NCBI GenBank assembly: GCA_035693025.1
Contig: DASSHI010000040.1
Location: forward strand, 16,219-80,218
DNA from: VRUE01 sp035693025
GTDB taxonomy: Bacteria > Actinomycetota > Thermoleophilia > Solirubrobacterales > 70-9
Direction: 5' to 3'
Length of the DNA: 64,000 nucleotides
The notes below the pieces were generated by a model that did no database searches, had not been told where the DNA came from, and saw only the letters and a list, made by a program, of their open reading frames with translations. Below, in pieces: positions 31,964-39,693 of this stretch. Every line of letters begins with the position of its first letter. Positions within the stretch are counted from its first letter, which is position 1. Position numbers and translations under genes: made by a program.

Positions 31964-33978
31964 GCGCGGCAGCCGACGAGCAGCGGGCGGCGGAGCTGCG
32001 CCGCGAGCTGGCGGCGCACAACCATCGCTATTACGTCCTCGACGACCCGACGATCGGCGACGACGAGTACGACGAGCTGCTCGACGAGCTGCGCGACATC
32101 GAGGCCTCCCACCCCGAGCTGCGCACCCCCGACTCGCCCACGCAGCGGGTCGGAGCCCCGCCGCTGGACCGCTTCGAGCAGGTCGAGCACCGCGAGCAGA
32201 TGCTCTCGCTGGCCAACGCGCGCAGCGAGGAGGAGCTGCGCGCCTGGGAGACGCGCGTGCGCAACCACCTCAAACGGCTCGACATCAGCGCCACGGAGTT
32301 CAGCTACACGACCGAGCCGAAGATCGACGGCCTGGCGATCACGCTGACCTACGAGAACGGAGTCCTCGCCCGCGGCGCGACCCGCGGCGACGGCCGCATC
32401 GGCGAGGACGTGACGCGCAACCTGCGCACGATCGGCGCAATCCCGCTGAGCATCGACGACGCCCCCGAGCTGATCGAAGTGCGGGGCGAGGTCTACCTGC
32501 CGATCGCCGACTTCAAAGCGCTGAACGAACGCCGTGCCGAGGCGGGCGAAGCGGCCTTCGCCAACCCGCGCAACTCGGCGGCCGGCTCGATCCGTCAGCT
32601 CGACCCGACGCTGGCAGCCGAACGGCCGCTCTCGATCTGGTGCTACGGCCTCGGCGCGATGCGCGGGCTCGACCCGGCCACGCACGGCGAGGAGATCGCC
32701 TGGCTGCGCGAACGCGGCTTCAAGGTCAACCCGGACACCGAGCATCACGAGGAGATCGAGTCGGTGGTCGAGCGCTGCCGCTGGTGGGAGGAGAGGCGCG
32801 AGCAGCTCGACTACGAGATCGACGGCGTCGTCGTCAAGATCGACGAGCGGGCGATGTGGCGCGAGCTGGGCGTCGTCGGCCGCGAGCCGCGCTGGGCGAT
32901 CGCCTGGAAGTTCGCGCCGACGACGGCGACGACGAAATTGCTCGACGTCGTCTGGAACGTCGGCCGCACCGGCCACCTGGTCCCCTTTGCGATGCTCGAG
33001 CCCGTCCATGTCGGCGGCGTCACCGTCTCGACCGCGACGCTGCACAACGAGGAGGACCTGGCGCGCAAGGACGTGCGGGTCGGCGACGAGGTCGTGGTGA
33101 TGCGCGCGGGCGACGTGATCCCCCAGGTCGTCGCCCCGTTGCCCCAGCGGCGCAAGAAGGGCGCCCGCAAACCGAAGCCGCCGAAGAAATGCCCCGCCTG
33201 CGGCACGCCCACCGTCAAGCCCGAGGACGCCGTCTTCACGATCTGTCCCAACCGCTCCGGCTGCCCGGGCCAATCGTTCCAGCACGTCAAGCACTTCGTC
33301 AGCCGCGGCGCGATGGACATCGACGGGCTCGGCGAGAAGCAGGCGCTGCGCTTCCTCGAGGAAAGGCTGATCGAGGACGTCGCCGACGTCTACGAGCTCG
33401 ACGAGCAGCGCCTGGCCGAGCTCGAGGGCTTCGGCGAGGTCTCGGCGCGCAACCTGGTTGCGGCGATCGAGGCCTCGCGGGCGCGGCCGTTCAAGCGCGT
33501 CCTCTACGCGCTCGGCCTGCCCGGCGTCGGCAACGTGACCGCCGAGGCGCTGGCTGACCATTTCGGCTCCATCGACGCGCTGCACGAGGCCGATCCGGAG
33601 CTGATCGAGGAGGTCGAGGGAGTGGGACCGATCATGGCCGTGCAGGTCGCCGACTCGCTTGCCGACGAGGCCACCTGGACGCTTGTGGAGAAGCTGCGTG
33701 CGAAGGGGCTGCGGCTCGAGCAGGATGCCTCCGAACGGCGCGCGGAGGGCGGCCCGCTGGACGGCAAGACCCTCGTCCTCACCGGCACGCTGGCCGACCT
33801 GACCCGCGAGGAGGCGGCGGCGCTGATCAAAGCGGCGGGCGGCAAGGTCGTCAACTCGGTCTCGAAGAAAACCGACTACGTCGTCGCCGGCGAGAGCCCG
33901 GGGTCGAAGCTGGCCAAGGCGGAGAAATTCGGGATCGAGATCCTCGACGAGGCGGGCCTGCGCGCGTTGCTCGCGTGA
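31960..33978 (+). CDS. ligA: NAD-dependent DNA ligase
   Basis: 672 aa, GTG start. Domain order as expected: Ia domain (HNHRYYVLDDPTI), adenylation domain with Lys121 in EPKIDGLAI, OB fold, zinc finger (CPACGTP and CPNRSGCPG), helix-hairpin-helix repeats, and a C-terminal BRCT domain (GKTLVLTGTLADLTREEA). Seals nicks in replication and repair. The GTGA overlaps couple it to surE and truA. Confidence 0.97.
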   Translation: MSAAADEQRAAELRRELAAHNHRYYVLDDPTIGDDEYDELLDELRDIEASHPELRTPDSPTQRVGAPPLDRFEQVEHREQMLSLANARSEEELRAWETRVRNHLKRLDISATEFSYTTEPKIDGLAITLTYENGVLARGATRGDGRIGEDVTRNLRTIGAIPLSIDDAPELIEVRGEVYLPIADFKALNERRAEAGEAAFANPRNSAAGSIRQLDPTLAAERPLSIWCYGLGAMRGLDPATHGEEIAWLRERGFKVNPDTEHHEEIESVVERCRWWEERREQLDYEIDGVVVKIDERAMWRELGVVGREPRWAIAWKFAPTTATTKLLDVVWNVGRTGHLVPFAMLEPVHVGGVTVSTATLHNEEDLARKDVRVGDEVVVMRAGDVIPQVVAPLPQRRKKGARKPKPPKKCPACGTPTVKPEDAVFTICPNRSGCPGQSFQHVKHFVSRGAMDIDGLGEKQALRFLEERLIEDVADVYELDEQRLAELEGFGEVSARNLVAAIEASRARPFKRVLYALGLPGVGNVTAEALADHFGSIDALHEADPELIEEVEGVGPIMAVQVADSLADEATWTLVEKLRAKGLRLEQDASERRAEGGPLDGKTLVLTGTLADLTREEAAALIKAAGGKVVNSVSKKTDYVVAGESPGSKLAKAEKFGIEILDEAGLRALLA

Positions 33979-34730
33979 CCACCGTCCGGCTGGACATCGA
34001 ATACGACGGGAGCGGCTTCAAGGGGTGGGCGGCGCAGCCCCGGCTGCGCACGGTGCAGGGCGAGCTGGAGGCGGGGCTGGCCACCGTGCTGCGCGAGCCG
34101 GTGCAGCTGACGGTCGCGGGCCGGACCGACAGCGGCGTGCACGCGCTGGGACAGGTGGCGAGCTTCGTCACCGGGGCCGAAGTCGGGGACGACTTGGCAC
34201 GGCGACTCAACGGCATCGGGCCGGATGACGCCGCCGTCACCGCTGCGGCTGTCGTCGAGGATGGGTTCGACGCGCGCCGCAGCGCCAGTTCCCGCAGCTA
34301 CCTCTACCGGGTCCTGGCCCGCCGGACGCCGAGCCCGTTCGAGCAGGGGCGGGCACTCTGGTGGCCCCACCGGATCGACCTCGAGGCGCTTGAGGCCTGC
34401 GCCGCCGCGCTGCCAGGCACCCACGACTTCACCGCCTTCACCCCCACCCAGACCGACCACGTCCGCTTCGACCGCGACATCCTCGCCGCCGATTGGACGC
34501 GCGAAGGCGACATCCTCGCCTTCCGCATCACCGCCGACGCCTTCATGCGCAACATGGTCCGCGTCCTGGTGGGAACCATGCTCGAGATAGGCGGCGGTCG
34601 CCGAAGCATCGAGAACTTCGGACAGCTTCTAAAGGGCGCAACCCGCACCGAGGCCGGCGACACCGCCCCACCCCACGGCCTCTACCTAGAGTCGGTCAGC
34701 TACGCGTATCCGACTTTGACCCACTCCTAG
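33975..34730 (+). CDS. truA: tRNA pseudouridine(38-40) synthase TruA
   Basis: 251 aa, GTG start overlapping the ligA stop. Catalytic Asp52 lies in GRTDSGVHALGQ; RSYLYRVLARR and FMRNMVRVLVGTMLEIG are conserved. Modifies the anticodon arm of tRNAs. In many bacteria truA follows rplQ in the same direction; here it faces rplQ tail to tail, with the palindromic element of 34791-34916 between them. Confidence 0.96.
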   Translation: MTTVRLDIEYDGSGFKGWAAQPRLRTVQGELEAGLATVLREPVQLTVAGRTDSGVHALGQVASFVTGAEVGDDLARRLNGIGPDDAAVTAAAVVEDGFDARRSASSRSYLYRVLARRTPSPFEQGRALWWPHRIDLEALEACAAALPGTHDFTAFTPTQTDHVRFDRDILAADWTREGDILAFRITADAFMRNMVRVLVGTMLEIGGGRRSIENFGQLLKGATRTEAGDTAPPHGLYLESVSYAYPTLTHS

Positions 34731-34790
34731 TGTGGTCAATCTCGGATACGCGCTACTCAGCTATCGAGAGAGCTTGGCCCAGCTCTGAAC

Positions 34791-34916
34791 GGGGAGGGGC
34801 AGGGTGTGTCCTCGACGCAGCGGCGTCCGTTTTTCGCCCCAATAGCGATCTCGGCCGGCCGCAAAGCTCCTCAGGCGAAAAACCCAGCAAGGCGAGGACA
34901 CACCCTGCCCCTCCCC
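34791..34916. repeat. 126-base palindromic element (family A, copy 1) between convergent truA and rplQ
   Basis: Perfect 24-base inverted arms (34791-34814 and 34893-34916) enclose a second perfect inverted pair, GTTTTTCGCC (34829-34838) and GGCGAAAAAC (34874-34883). The outer arm is GC rich (starts GGGGAGGGGCAGGGTG). The segments GCAGCGGCGTCCGTT and CTCCTCAGGCGA inside recur in the palindrome within rpsQ. It could end both convergent transcripts. No T-tract follows either arm, so a classical intrinsic terminator is not evident. Confidence 0.9.
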
Positions 34917-34924
34917 ACTAACAG

Positions 34925-35278
34925 CTAAACCAGCTCGAGATAGACCATCTCGGTGCTGTCCGACCGGCGCGGGCCGAGCTTGACGATCCGCGTGTAGCCG
35001 CCGGGGCGCTCCGTGTAGCGCGGCGCGACCTCCTCGAACAGCTTGTGCACGACGAACTTGTCGTTGTGCAGGGTGGCGAGCGCCTGCCGCCGGGCGTGGA
35101 GGTCGCCGCGCTTGGCGAGCGTGATCAACTGCTCGACCTCGGGCTTGACGGCCTTGGCCTTGGCCTGGCTGGTCTTGATCCGCTCATGCTCGATCAGCTG
35201 CTTGGAGAGGTTGGAGAGCAGCGACTCCCGATGCGACGCGTCGCGACTGAGTTTGTTTCGCTTCTTGCGGTGGCGCAT
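34925..35278 (-). CDS. rplQ: 50S ribosomal protein L17
   Basis: 117 aa. MRHRKKRNKLSRDASHRESLLSNLSKQLIEHERI is the family N-terminus, and ERPGGYTRIVKLGPRRSDSTEMVYLELV its C-terminus. Last gene of the alpha operon, 27 bases after rpoA. L17 lies at the polypeptide exit tunnel. Confidence 0.97.
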   Translation of the reverse strand: MRHRKKRNKLSRDASHRESLLSNLSKQLIEHERIKTSQAKAKAVKPEVEQLITLAKRGDLHARRQALATLHNDKFVVHKLFEEVAPRYTERPGGYTRIVKLGPRRSDSTEMVYLELV

Positions 35279-35305
35279 CGGGGTCTCCGGTCTCGCTCTG
35301 CTCGG

Positions 35306-36295
35306 CTAGTCCTGGCTCAGATCGAGGCCGCGCGCCTGCAGGGTCTCGATCACTTCCTCGATCGACTTGGATCCGAAGTTGGGGATCGCGTTCAGCTCGG
35401 AGCGGGTCTTGCGGACAAGGTCGCCGACCGTCTGCACGCCCGCGCGCTTGAGGCAGTTGTAAGAGCGCACGCCGAGCTCGAGCTCCTCGATCAGGATCTC
35501 GTCGAGGCCGTTGCTGGCGGCCGCGCCGCCGCCGTTGCCGACCGCGGAGAGCCCGTCGCCGCCCGAAAGCGGCGGTGCGATCGCCTCACGAGCGGTCAAC
35601 TCCTCGACCCGCTCGGCGTCGGTGAAGATCGCCAGGGTCTTGATCAGGATCTCGGAGGCCTCCCGCAGCGCGGCGGCCGGCTCGATCGAGCCGTCGGTCT
35701 CGAGGTCCAGGGTCAGTTTGTCGAAATCGGTCCGCTGGCCGACGCGGGCGGTGGCGACCGCGTAGGAGGCGCGGCGGATCGGCGAGAAGATCGAGTCGAT
35801 CGGAATCACGCCGATCGGCTGCTCGTCGGACTTGTTCTCCTCTGCCGGGGAGTAGCCGCGGCCGCGGCCGATCGTCAGGTAGACCTCGAGTTTCGTTTTC
35901 TTCTCGAGGGTCGCGATCGGTGCCTCGGGATTGAGAATCTCGACCCCGGACGGCAGGTCGATGTCCTTGGCCTTGACCTCGCCGGGTCCGGTGGCGACCA
36001 GCGGCGCCTCGACCTCGTCGGCGTCGGTGTGCATGCGCACGACGAGGTCCTTCAGGTTGAGAACGATGTCGGTGACGTCCTCTTTGACGCCGGGCACGCT
36101 GGAGAACTCGTGCGAGACGCCCTCGATCCGCACGCTGGTGACTGCGGCGCCGCCCAGCGAAGAGAGCAGGACGCGGCGGAGGCTGTTGCCGAAGGTGTAG
36201 CCGAAGCCCTTGTCGAGCGGCTCGATCGTGAACGTGCCACGACGGTCATCGGCGTTGTCTACGGTGATACGAGGGACCTGAAAGTCAGTGGTCAT
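35306..36295 (-). CDS. rpoA: RNA polymerase alpha subunit
   Basis: 329 aa. Alpha-NTD dimer region FGYTFGNSLRRVLLSSLGGAAVT, then a Gly/Ala linker (GNGGGAAASNG) and the alpha-CTD with ELELGVRSYNCLKRAGVQTVGDL and NFGSKSIEEVIETL, which contacts UP elements and activators. Slightly longer linker than average. Sits between rpsD and rplQ as in most bacteria. Confidence 0.98.
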   Translation of the reverse strand: MTTDFQVPRITVDNADDRRGTFTIEPLDKGFGYTFGNSLRRVLLSSLGGAAVTSVRIEGVSHEFSSVPGVKEDVTDIVLNLKDLVVRMHTDADEVEAPLVATGPGEVKAKDIDLPSGVEILNPEAPIATLEKKTKLEVYLTIGRGRGYSPAEENKSDEQPIGVIPIDSIFSPIRRASYAVATARVGQRTDFDKLTLDLETDGSIEPAAALREASEILIKTLAIFTDAERVEELTAREAIAPPLSGGDGLSAVGNGGGAAASNGLDEILIEELELGVRSYNCLKRAGVQTVGDLVRKTRSELNAIPNFGSKSIEEVIETLQARGLDLSQD

Positions 36296-36333
36296 GAGTT
36301 CCTTGCGTATGGTGTTTCAGAAATCGGTCCGGA

Positions 36334-36954
36334 TTACTTGGAGTACAGCTCGACGATCAGCTGCTCCTGCACCGGCGCCGAGATCTCCGCGCGCTCTGGA
36401 TAGCGCAGGACCTTGGCGGTGAGCGAATCGTGGTCGGCCTGCAGCCAGGCCGGCACGGTCGAGACGAGCTCGGTCGCTTTGCGAATCGTTTCGGTGGCCG
36501 CCGAGCCTGACTTGATCGAGATCACGTCCTCGGGGCGCACCTGGTAGGAGGGGACGTCGACGCGGCGGCCGTTGACCATCCAGTGCCCGTGACGGACGAG
36601 CTGGCGGGCCTGGCGCCGCGAGGCGGCGAAGCCGAGGCGCACGAGGACGTTGTCGAGGCGGGACTCCAGCAAGCGCAGGAGGTTCTCGCCGGTGACGCCG
36701 TCCTGGCGCGAGGCCTTGTCGTAGTAGGCGCGGAACTGGCTCTCGAGCACCTGGTAGTAACGGCGCGTCTTCTGCTTCTCGCGCAGCTGCACTCGGTACT
36801 CGGACTGGCGCATGCGCCCGCGGCCGTGCTCCCCGGGCGGGTAGGAGCGGCGCTCGACGCCGCACTTGTCGGTGAAGCAGCGCTCGCCCTTGAGGAAGAG
36901 CTTCTGGCCCTCGCGGCGGCACTGCTTGCACTGAGCGGAGGTGTCGCGGGCCAT
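36334..36954 (-). CDS. rpsD: 30S ribosomal protein S4, zinc-ligand (C+) form
   Basis: 206 aa. Four N-terminal cysteines (CKQC, then CFTDKC) make this the zinc-binding type of S4. The S4 RNA-binding domain is RLDNVLVRLGFAASRRQARQLV. S4 starts 30S assembly and, in some bacteria, represses the alpha operon at rpsM. ATG directly abuts the rpsK stop (TAAATG). Confidence 0.97.
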   Translation of the reverse strand: MARDTSAQCKQCRREGQKLFLKGERCFTDKCGVERRSYPPGEHGRGRMRQSEYRVQLREKQKTRRYYQVLESQFRAYYDKASRQDGVTGENLLRLLESRLDNVLVRLGFAASRRQARQLVRHGHWMVNGRRVDVPSYQVRPEDVISIKSGSAATETIRKATELVSTVPAWLQADHDSLTAKVLRYPERAEISAPVQEQLIVELYSK

Positions 36955-37353
36955 TTAGACGCGCCTCCGCTTCTTCGGCCGGCAGCCGTTGTGGGCCTGC
37001 GGCGAGACGTCCTTGACGGTGGTCACGTCGAGCCCGGCGGCCTGCAACGAGCGGATCGCCGTCTCCCGGCCCGAGCCCGCGCCCTTGGCGAACACCTCGA
37101 CTTTTTCGAGTCCGTGTTCCATCCCCTTCTTGGCCGCCGCGTCGGCGGTGACCTGAGCGGCGAAGGGAGTCGACTTGCGCGAGCCTTTGAAGCCCGCCGA
37201 GCCGGCCGACTCCCAGGCGATCACGTTGCCCTGGGTATCGGTCAGGGTGACGATCGTGTTGTTGAACGAAGTCTTGATGTGCGCCTGGCCATAGGCGATG
37301 TTCTTTTTCACCCGGCGGCGGGTGCGGCCTTTGGCCGGTTTTTTGGCTGCCAT
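36955..37353 (-). CDS. rpsK: 30S ribosomal protein S11
   Basis: 132 aa. HIKTSFNNTIVTLTDTQGN, GFKGSRKSTPFAAQ and the C-terminus AHNGCRPKKRRRV are standard S11. Platform protein contacting mRNA at the exit. Eight bases separate it from rpsM. Confidence 0.98.
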   Translation of the reverse strand: MAAKKPAKGRTRRRVKKNIAYGQAHIKTSFNNTIVTLTDTQGNVIAWESAGSAGFKGSRKSTPFAAQVTADAAAKKGMEHGLEKVEVFAKGAGSGRETAIRSLQAAGLDVTTVKDVSPQAHNGCRPKKRRRV

Positions 37354-37361
37354 CTCTCTCC

Positions 37362-37733
37362 CTATACCTTGCGCTTGCCGGCGACGCTCATCCGGCGCGG
37401 GCCCTTGCGGCCGCGCGCGTTGGTCTTGGTCCGCTGACCCCGCACGGGCAGGCCGCGGCGATGACGCAGCCCCCGGTAGGAGCCGATCTCCATCAGTCGT
37501 TTGACGTCCTGGGAGCGCTCGCGCCGCAGGTCGCCCTCGACCTCACGCCGCTCGACCGCCTCGCGCAGCTTCACCACCTCTTCCTCGGTCAGGTCCTTGA
37601 CCGAGGTGTTCGGGTCGATCTTGGTCTCGGCGAGGATGTCCTGCGCCGTGGAGCGGCCGATGCCGAAGATGTAGGTGAGGCCGATCTCGACCCGCTTGTT
37701 GACCGGGATGTTGATCCCCGCGATGCGCGCCAT
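37362..37733 (-). CDS. rpsM: 30S ribosomal protein S13
   Basis: 123 aa. MARIAGINIPVNKRVEIGLTYIFGIGRSTA is the H2TH-containing N-terminus; YRGLRHRRGLPVRGQRTKTNARGRKG is the basic tail reaching the P-site. Its Shine-Dalgarno region (AGGCAGG, 37750-37744) lies within the outer arm of the palindromic element upstream, so translation may depend on whether that stem is open. Confidence 0.98.
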   Translation of the reverse strand: MARIAGINIPVNKRVEIGLTYIFGIGRSTAQDILAETKIDPNTSVKDLTEEEVVKLREAVERREVEGDLRRERSQDVKRLMEIGSYRGLRHRRGLPVRGQRTKTNARGRKGPRRMSVAGKRKV

Positions 37734-37736
37734 CGA

Positions 37737-37901
37737 CTAGATGCCTGCCTTCCTGGCCAAGTGCGCCTGGGGGCCCGACTGGTCGAGCAGATCAAGGACG
37801 CAGGGTGCAGCCTTTGCTGGTTGCAAAGGCAAACCCGAGGACGCAGAGATGCGAAGTGCCAGGCGGGTCATCCGGGTGTGCTTGGTCGGGGAGGCAGGCA
37901 T
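37737..37901 (-). CDS. possible 54-aa ORF bridging rpmJ and rpsM
   Basis: Begins with ATG immediately after the rpmJ stop (TAGATG), preceded by AGGG, and ends TAG three bases before the rpsM ATG. The product (MPASPTKHTRMTRLALRISA ... SGPQAHLARKAGI) resembles nothing known and is translated from the palindromic element. The spacing would keep ribosomes moving from rpmJ to rpsM. It could be a leader peptide or chance. Confidence 0.3.
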   Translation of the reverse strand: MPASPTKHTRMTRLALRISASSGLPLQPAKAAPCVLDLLDQSGPQAHLARKAGI

Positions 37902-37904
37902 CTA
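37738..37904. repeat. 167-base structured palindrome between rpmJ and rpsM
   Basis: Arms 37738-37771 and 37871-37904 pair over 34 consecutive positions on the plus strand: 26 Watson-Crick and 8 G-U, no mismatch. Pairing continues inward (37772-37777 with 37864-37869, 37779-37783 with 37858-37862) around a bulged A870 and one A-G mismatch. A central hairpin, GCCTTTGC/GCAAAGGC (37810-37817, 37823-37830) with loop TGGTT, is flanked by direct repeats AGGACGCAG (37795-37803, 37838-37846). On the minus strand the eight G-U pairs become C-A mismatches; the outer 13 bp pair on both strands. Confidence 0.88.
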
Positions 37905-38015
37905 ACCCTGCCGCTGCTTGTGGCGCGGGTTCTGGCAGATCACTAGGACCGCCCCGTTACGGCGGATCACCTTGCACTTTTCGCACATCGGCTTTACGGA
38001 AGCTCGTACCTTCAT
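37902..38015 (-). CDS. rpmJ: 50S ribosomal protein L36
   Basis: 37 aa: MKVRASVKPMCEKCKVIRRNG ... VICQNPRHKQRQG, with the zinc ligands CEKC, C and H of the C+ form. Normally preceded by infA in actinobacteria, but here the upstream gene is unrelated. Its TAG stop forms the outer end of the palindromic element. Confidence 0.96.
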   Translation of the reverse strand: MKVRASVKPMCEKCKVIRRNGAVLVICQNPRHKQRQG

Positions 38016-38185
38016 CGCTCCGGCGTTGTCTCGACTACAGGACTCCTGCCCGGCCCATGAATCGGACAGGCAGGCACAAACGGCCCTCAGGGCCGACCGG
38101 GAAAGATAGCAGGGGACGCGCTTTGGGACTCCTCTGGCGGGCCGGATCCTCGAAGCGCTGAAGGGAGCTGGAAGGGACGAGGGCG

Positions 38186-38869
38186 TCAGGCGACGTTCGC
38201 GGCTTCGATCCAGTTCGAGAACTCGCAGGCGAGATGCCACTTATGAGCCCGCACCAGACGAGCTGGGGCTGCGGCGGGAAACTCGCCGGTGAGCCGAACC
38301 CTGAACCCGTTCGGATGGTCTGCGAACTGATGGCGAATCGCGCCGGAGGGCGGGCCTCCCTGGCGAACGCGACCAACCGAGACCCACTGGGTCGAAAATT
38401 CCGGATCCGCACGCGTAGTGACCGACGCGGTGTCGCTTTCGTCGAGGAAGATCCGCGCCGCAAACGGCGAGCCGCCGGTCGTCTCGATTACCTGCTGGAC
38501 GCCCTCGGCTCCTTCGCAGAGGACGTAGTGGTCGGGCGAGGCGGCGAGCAGAGCCGCCTCGTCCCCGGTCTCCATCGCGGTCTTGTAGTAGCCCGGCATC
38601 GCCTCGGCCGAACCGCCCGAACCGCTCAGCTCGATCGTGCAGAGGCGCCGTCGGCCGCGCGCGAGAGCGGCCATCGCACGGCCTGCGTGGGCAGAGAGGC
38701 GCAGCTCGCGGGCGAGCAGCCGCTCGAGCCCGTCATGGCCGAGTTCGAGCTTGCGGGCGACCAGGACATCTCGCCGGGCGAGGACGTCGGCAGGCACGGC
38801 GATGCCGAGCTTCTCGCAGACCTTGGCCGCTCGGCGCGCCTCCCACTCGAGCACCTCGTCGCGAGACAC
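38186..38869 (-). CDS. uncharacterised 227-aa protein in the usual infA position
   Basis: Not recognised. GTG 38869 is chosen; the frame is open upstream to just after the map stop (LDIVAEIDGRRV), and a CTG start there is possible. The N-terminal half is helical and basic (VLEWEARRAAKVCEKLGI, VLARRDVLVARKLELGHDGLERLLARELRLS), the C-terminal half mixed (FAARIFLDESDTASVTT, STQWVSVGRVRQGG, HKWHLACEFSNWIEAANV). No signal or membrane helix. Position between map and rpmJ suggests co-transcription with translation genes. It bears no resemblance to IF-1. Confidence 0.75.
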   Translation of the reverse strand: MSRDEVLEWEARRAAKVCEKLGIAVPADVLARRDVLVARKLELGHDGLERLLARELRLSAHAGRAMAALARGRRRLCTIELSGSGGSAEAMPGYYKTAMETGDEAALLAASPDHYVLCEGAEGVQQVIETTGGSPFAARIFLDESDTASVTTRADPEFSTQWVSVGRVRQGGPPSGAIRHQFADHPNGFRVRLTGEFPAAAPARLVRAHKWHLACEFSNWIEAANVA

Positions 38870-38902
38870 GCGACGGCCATCGATCTCGGCGACGATGTCC
38901 AG

Positions 38903-39661
38903 CTACTCGTCCTCGTGCCAGGGGGTCAAGATGCGCGGGCCGTCGGCGGTGACGGCGATCGTGAACTCGAAGTGGGCGGCCAGGGAGCCGTCCTGGGAGT
39001 AGACGGCCCAGCCGTCGTCGCCCATGCGGACGAGGGGGCCGCCGGCGTTGACCATCGGCTCGATCGCGAGCACCGTGCCCTCCTCCAATTCGGGCCCCTT
39101 GCCCGGCTCGCCGAAGTTCGGCACCTGCGGGTCTTCGTGCATGTCGCGGCCGATCCCGTGGCCGACCAGGGTGCGGATGATCGAGAGGCCTTCGATCTCG
39201 ACCGCACGCTGGATCGCCGCCGAGACGTCGCCCAGGTGGTTGCCCGGCTGCATCTGCTCTTCGCCGGCGAAGAGCGCCGCCTTGGTCACGTCCAGCAGCT
39301 TGCGCGCCTCCGCGGAGACTGTCCCGATCGGCACCGTCATCGCCGCGTCGGAGACCCAGCCGTCCTTGACCACGCCGACGTCGATCGAGAGCACGTCGCC
39401 GCGCTTCAGCTCATTGGGGCCGGGGATGCCGTGGACGACCATCGAGTTGGGCGACGCGCAGATCGATCCCGGGAAGCCGCGGTAGCCCTTGAAGGCGGGC
39501 TCGGCGCCCTGTGAGCGGATGAACTTCTCGGCCGCCGTGTCGAGCTCTTGGGTGGTCACGCCGGGCCGCGCCTTCGCCGCCAGCATCCGCAGGCAACGGA
39601 CCAGGATCTGGCCCGAGGCGGCCATCTTGTCGACCTGCTCGGGGGTCTTGCGGATGATCAT
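38903..39661 (-). CDS. map: methionine aminopeptidase, type I
   Basis: About 252 aa from ATG 39661. Metal ligands are in LSIDVGVVKDGWVSDAAMT (two Asp), GHGIGRDMHEDP (His), AIEPMV (Glu) and FEFTIAV (Glu). Removes N-terminal Met from nascent proteins. Part of secY-adk-map in the spc operon. Confidence 0.97.
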   Translation of the reverse strand: MIIRKTPEQVDKMAASGQILVRCLRMLAAKARPGVTTQELDTAAEKFIRSQGAEPAFKGYRGFPGSICASPNSMVVHGIPGPNELKRGDVLSIDVGVVKDGWVSDAAMTVPIGTVSAEARKLLDVTKAALFAGEEQMQPGNHLGDVSAAIQRAVEIEGLSIIRTLVGHGIGRDMHEDPQVPNFGEPGKGPELEEGTVLAIEPMVNAGGPLVRMGDDGWAVYSQDGSLAAHFEFTIAVTADGPRILTPWHEDE

Positions 39662-39693
39662 CCTGTACACGCTAGCCGCCTGCTCGAAGGAGC

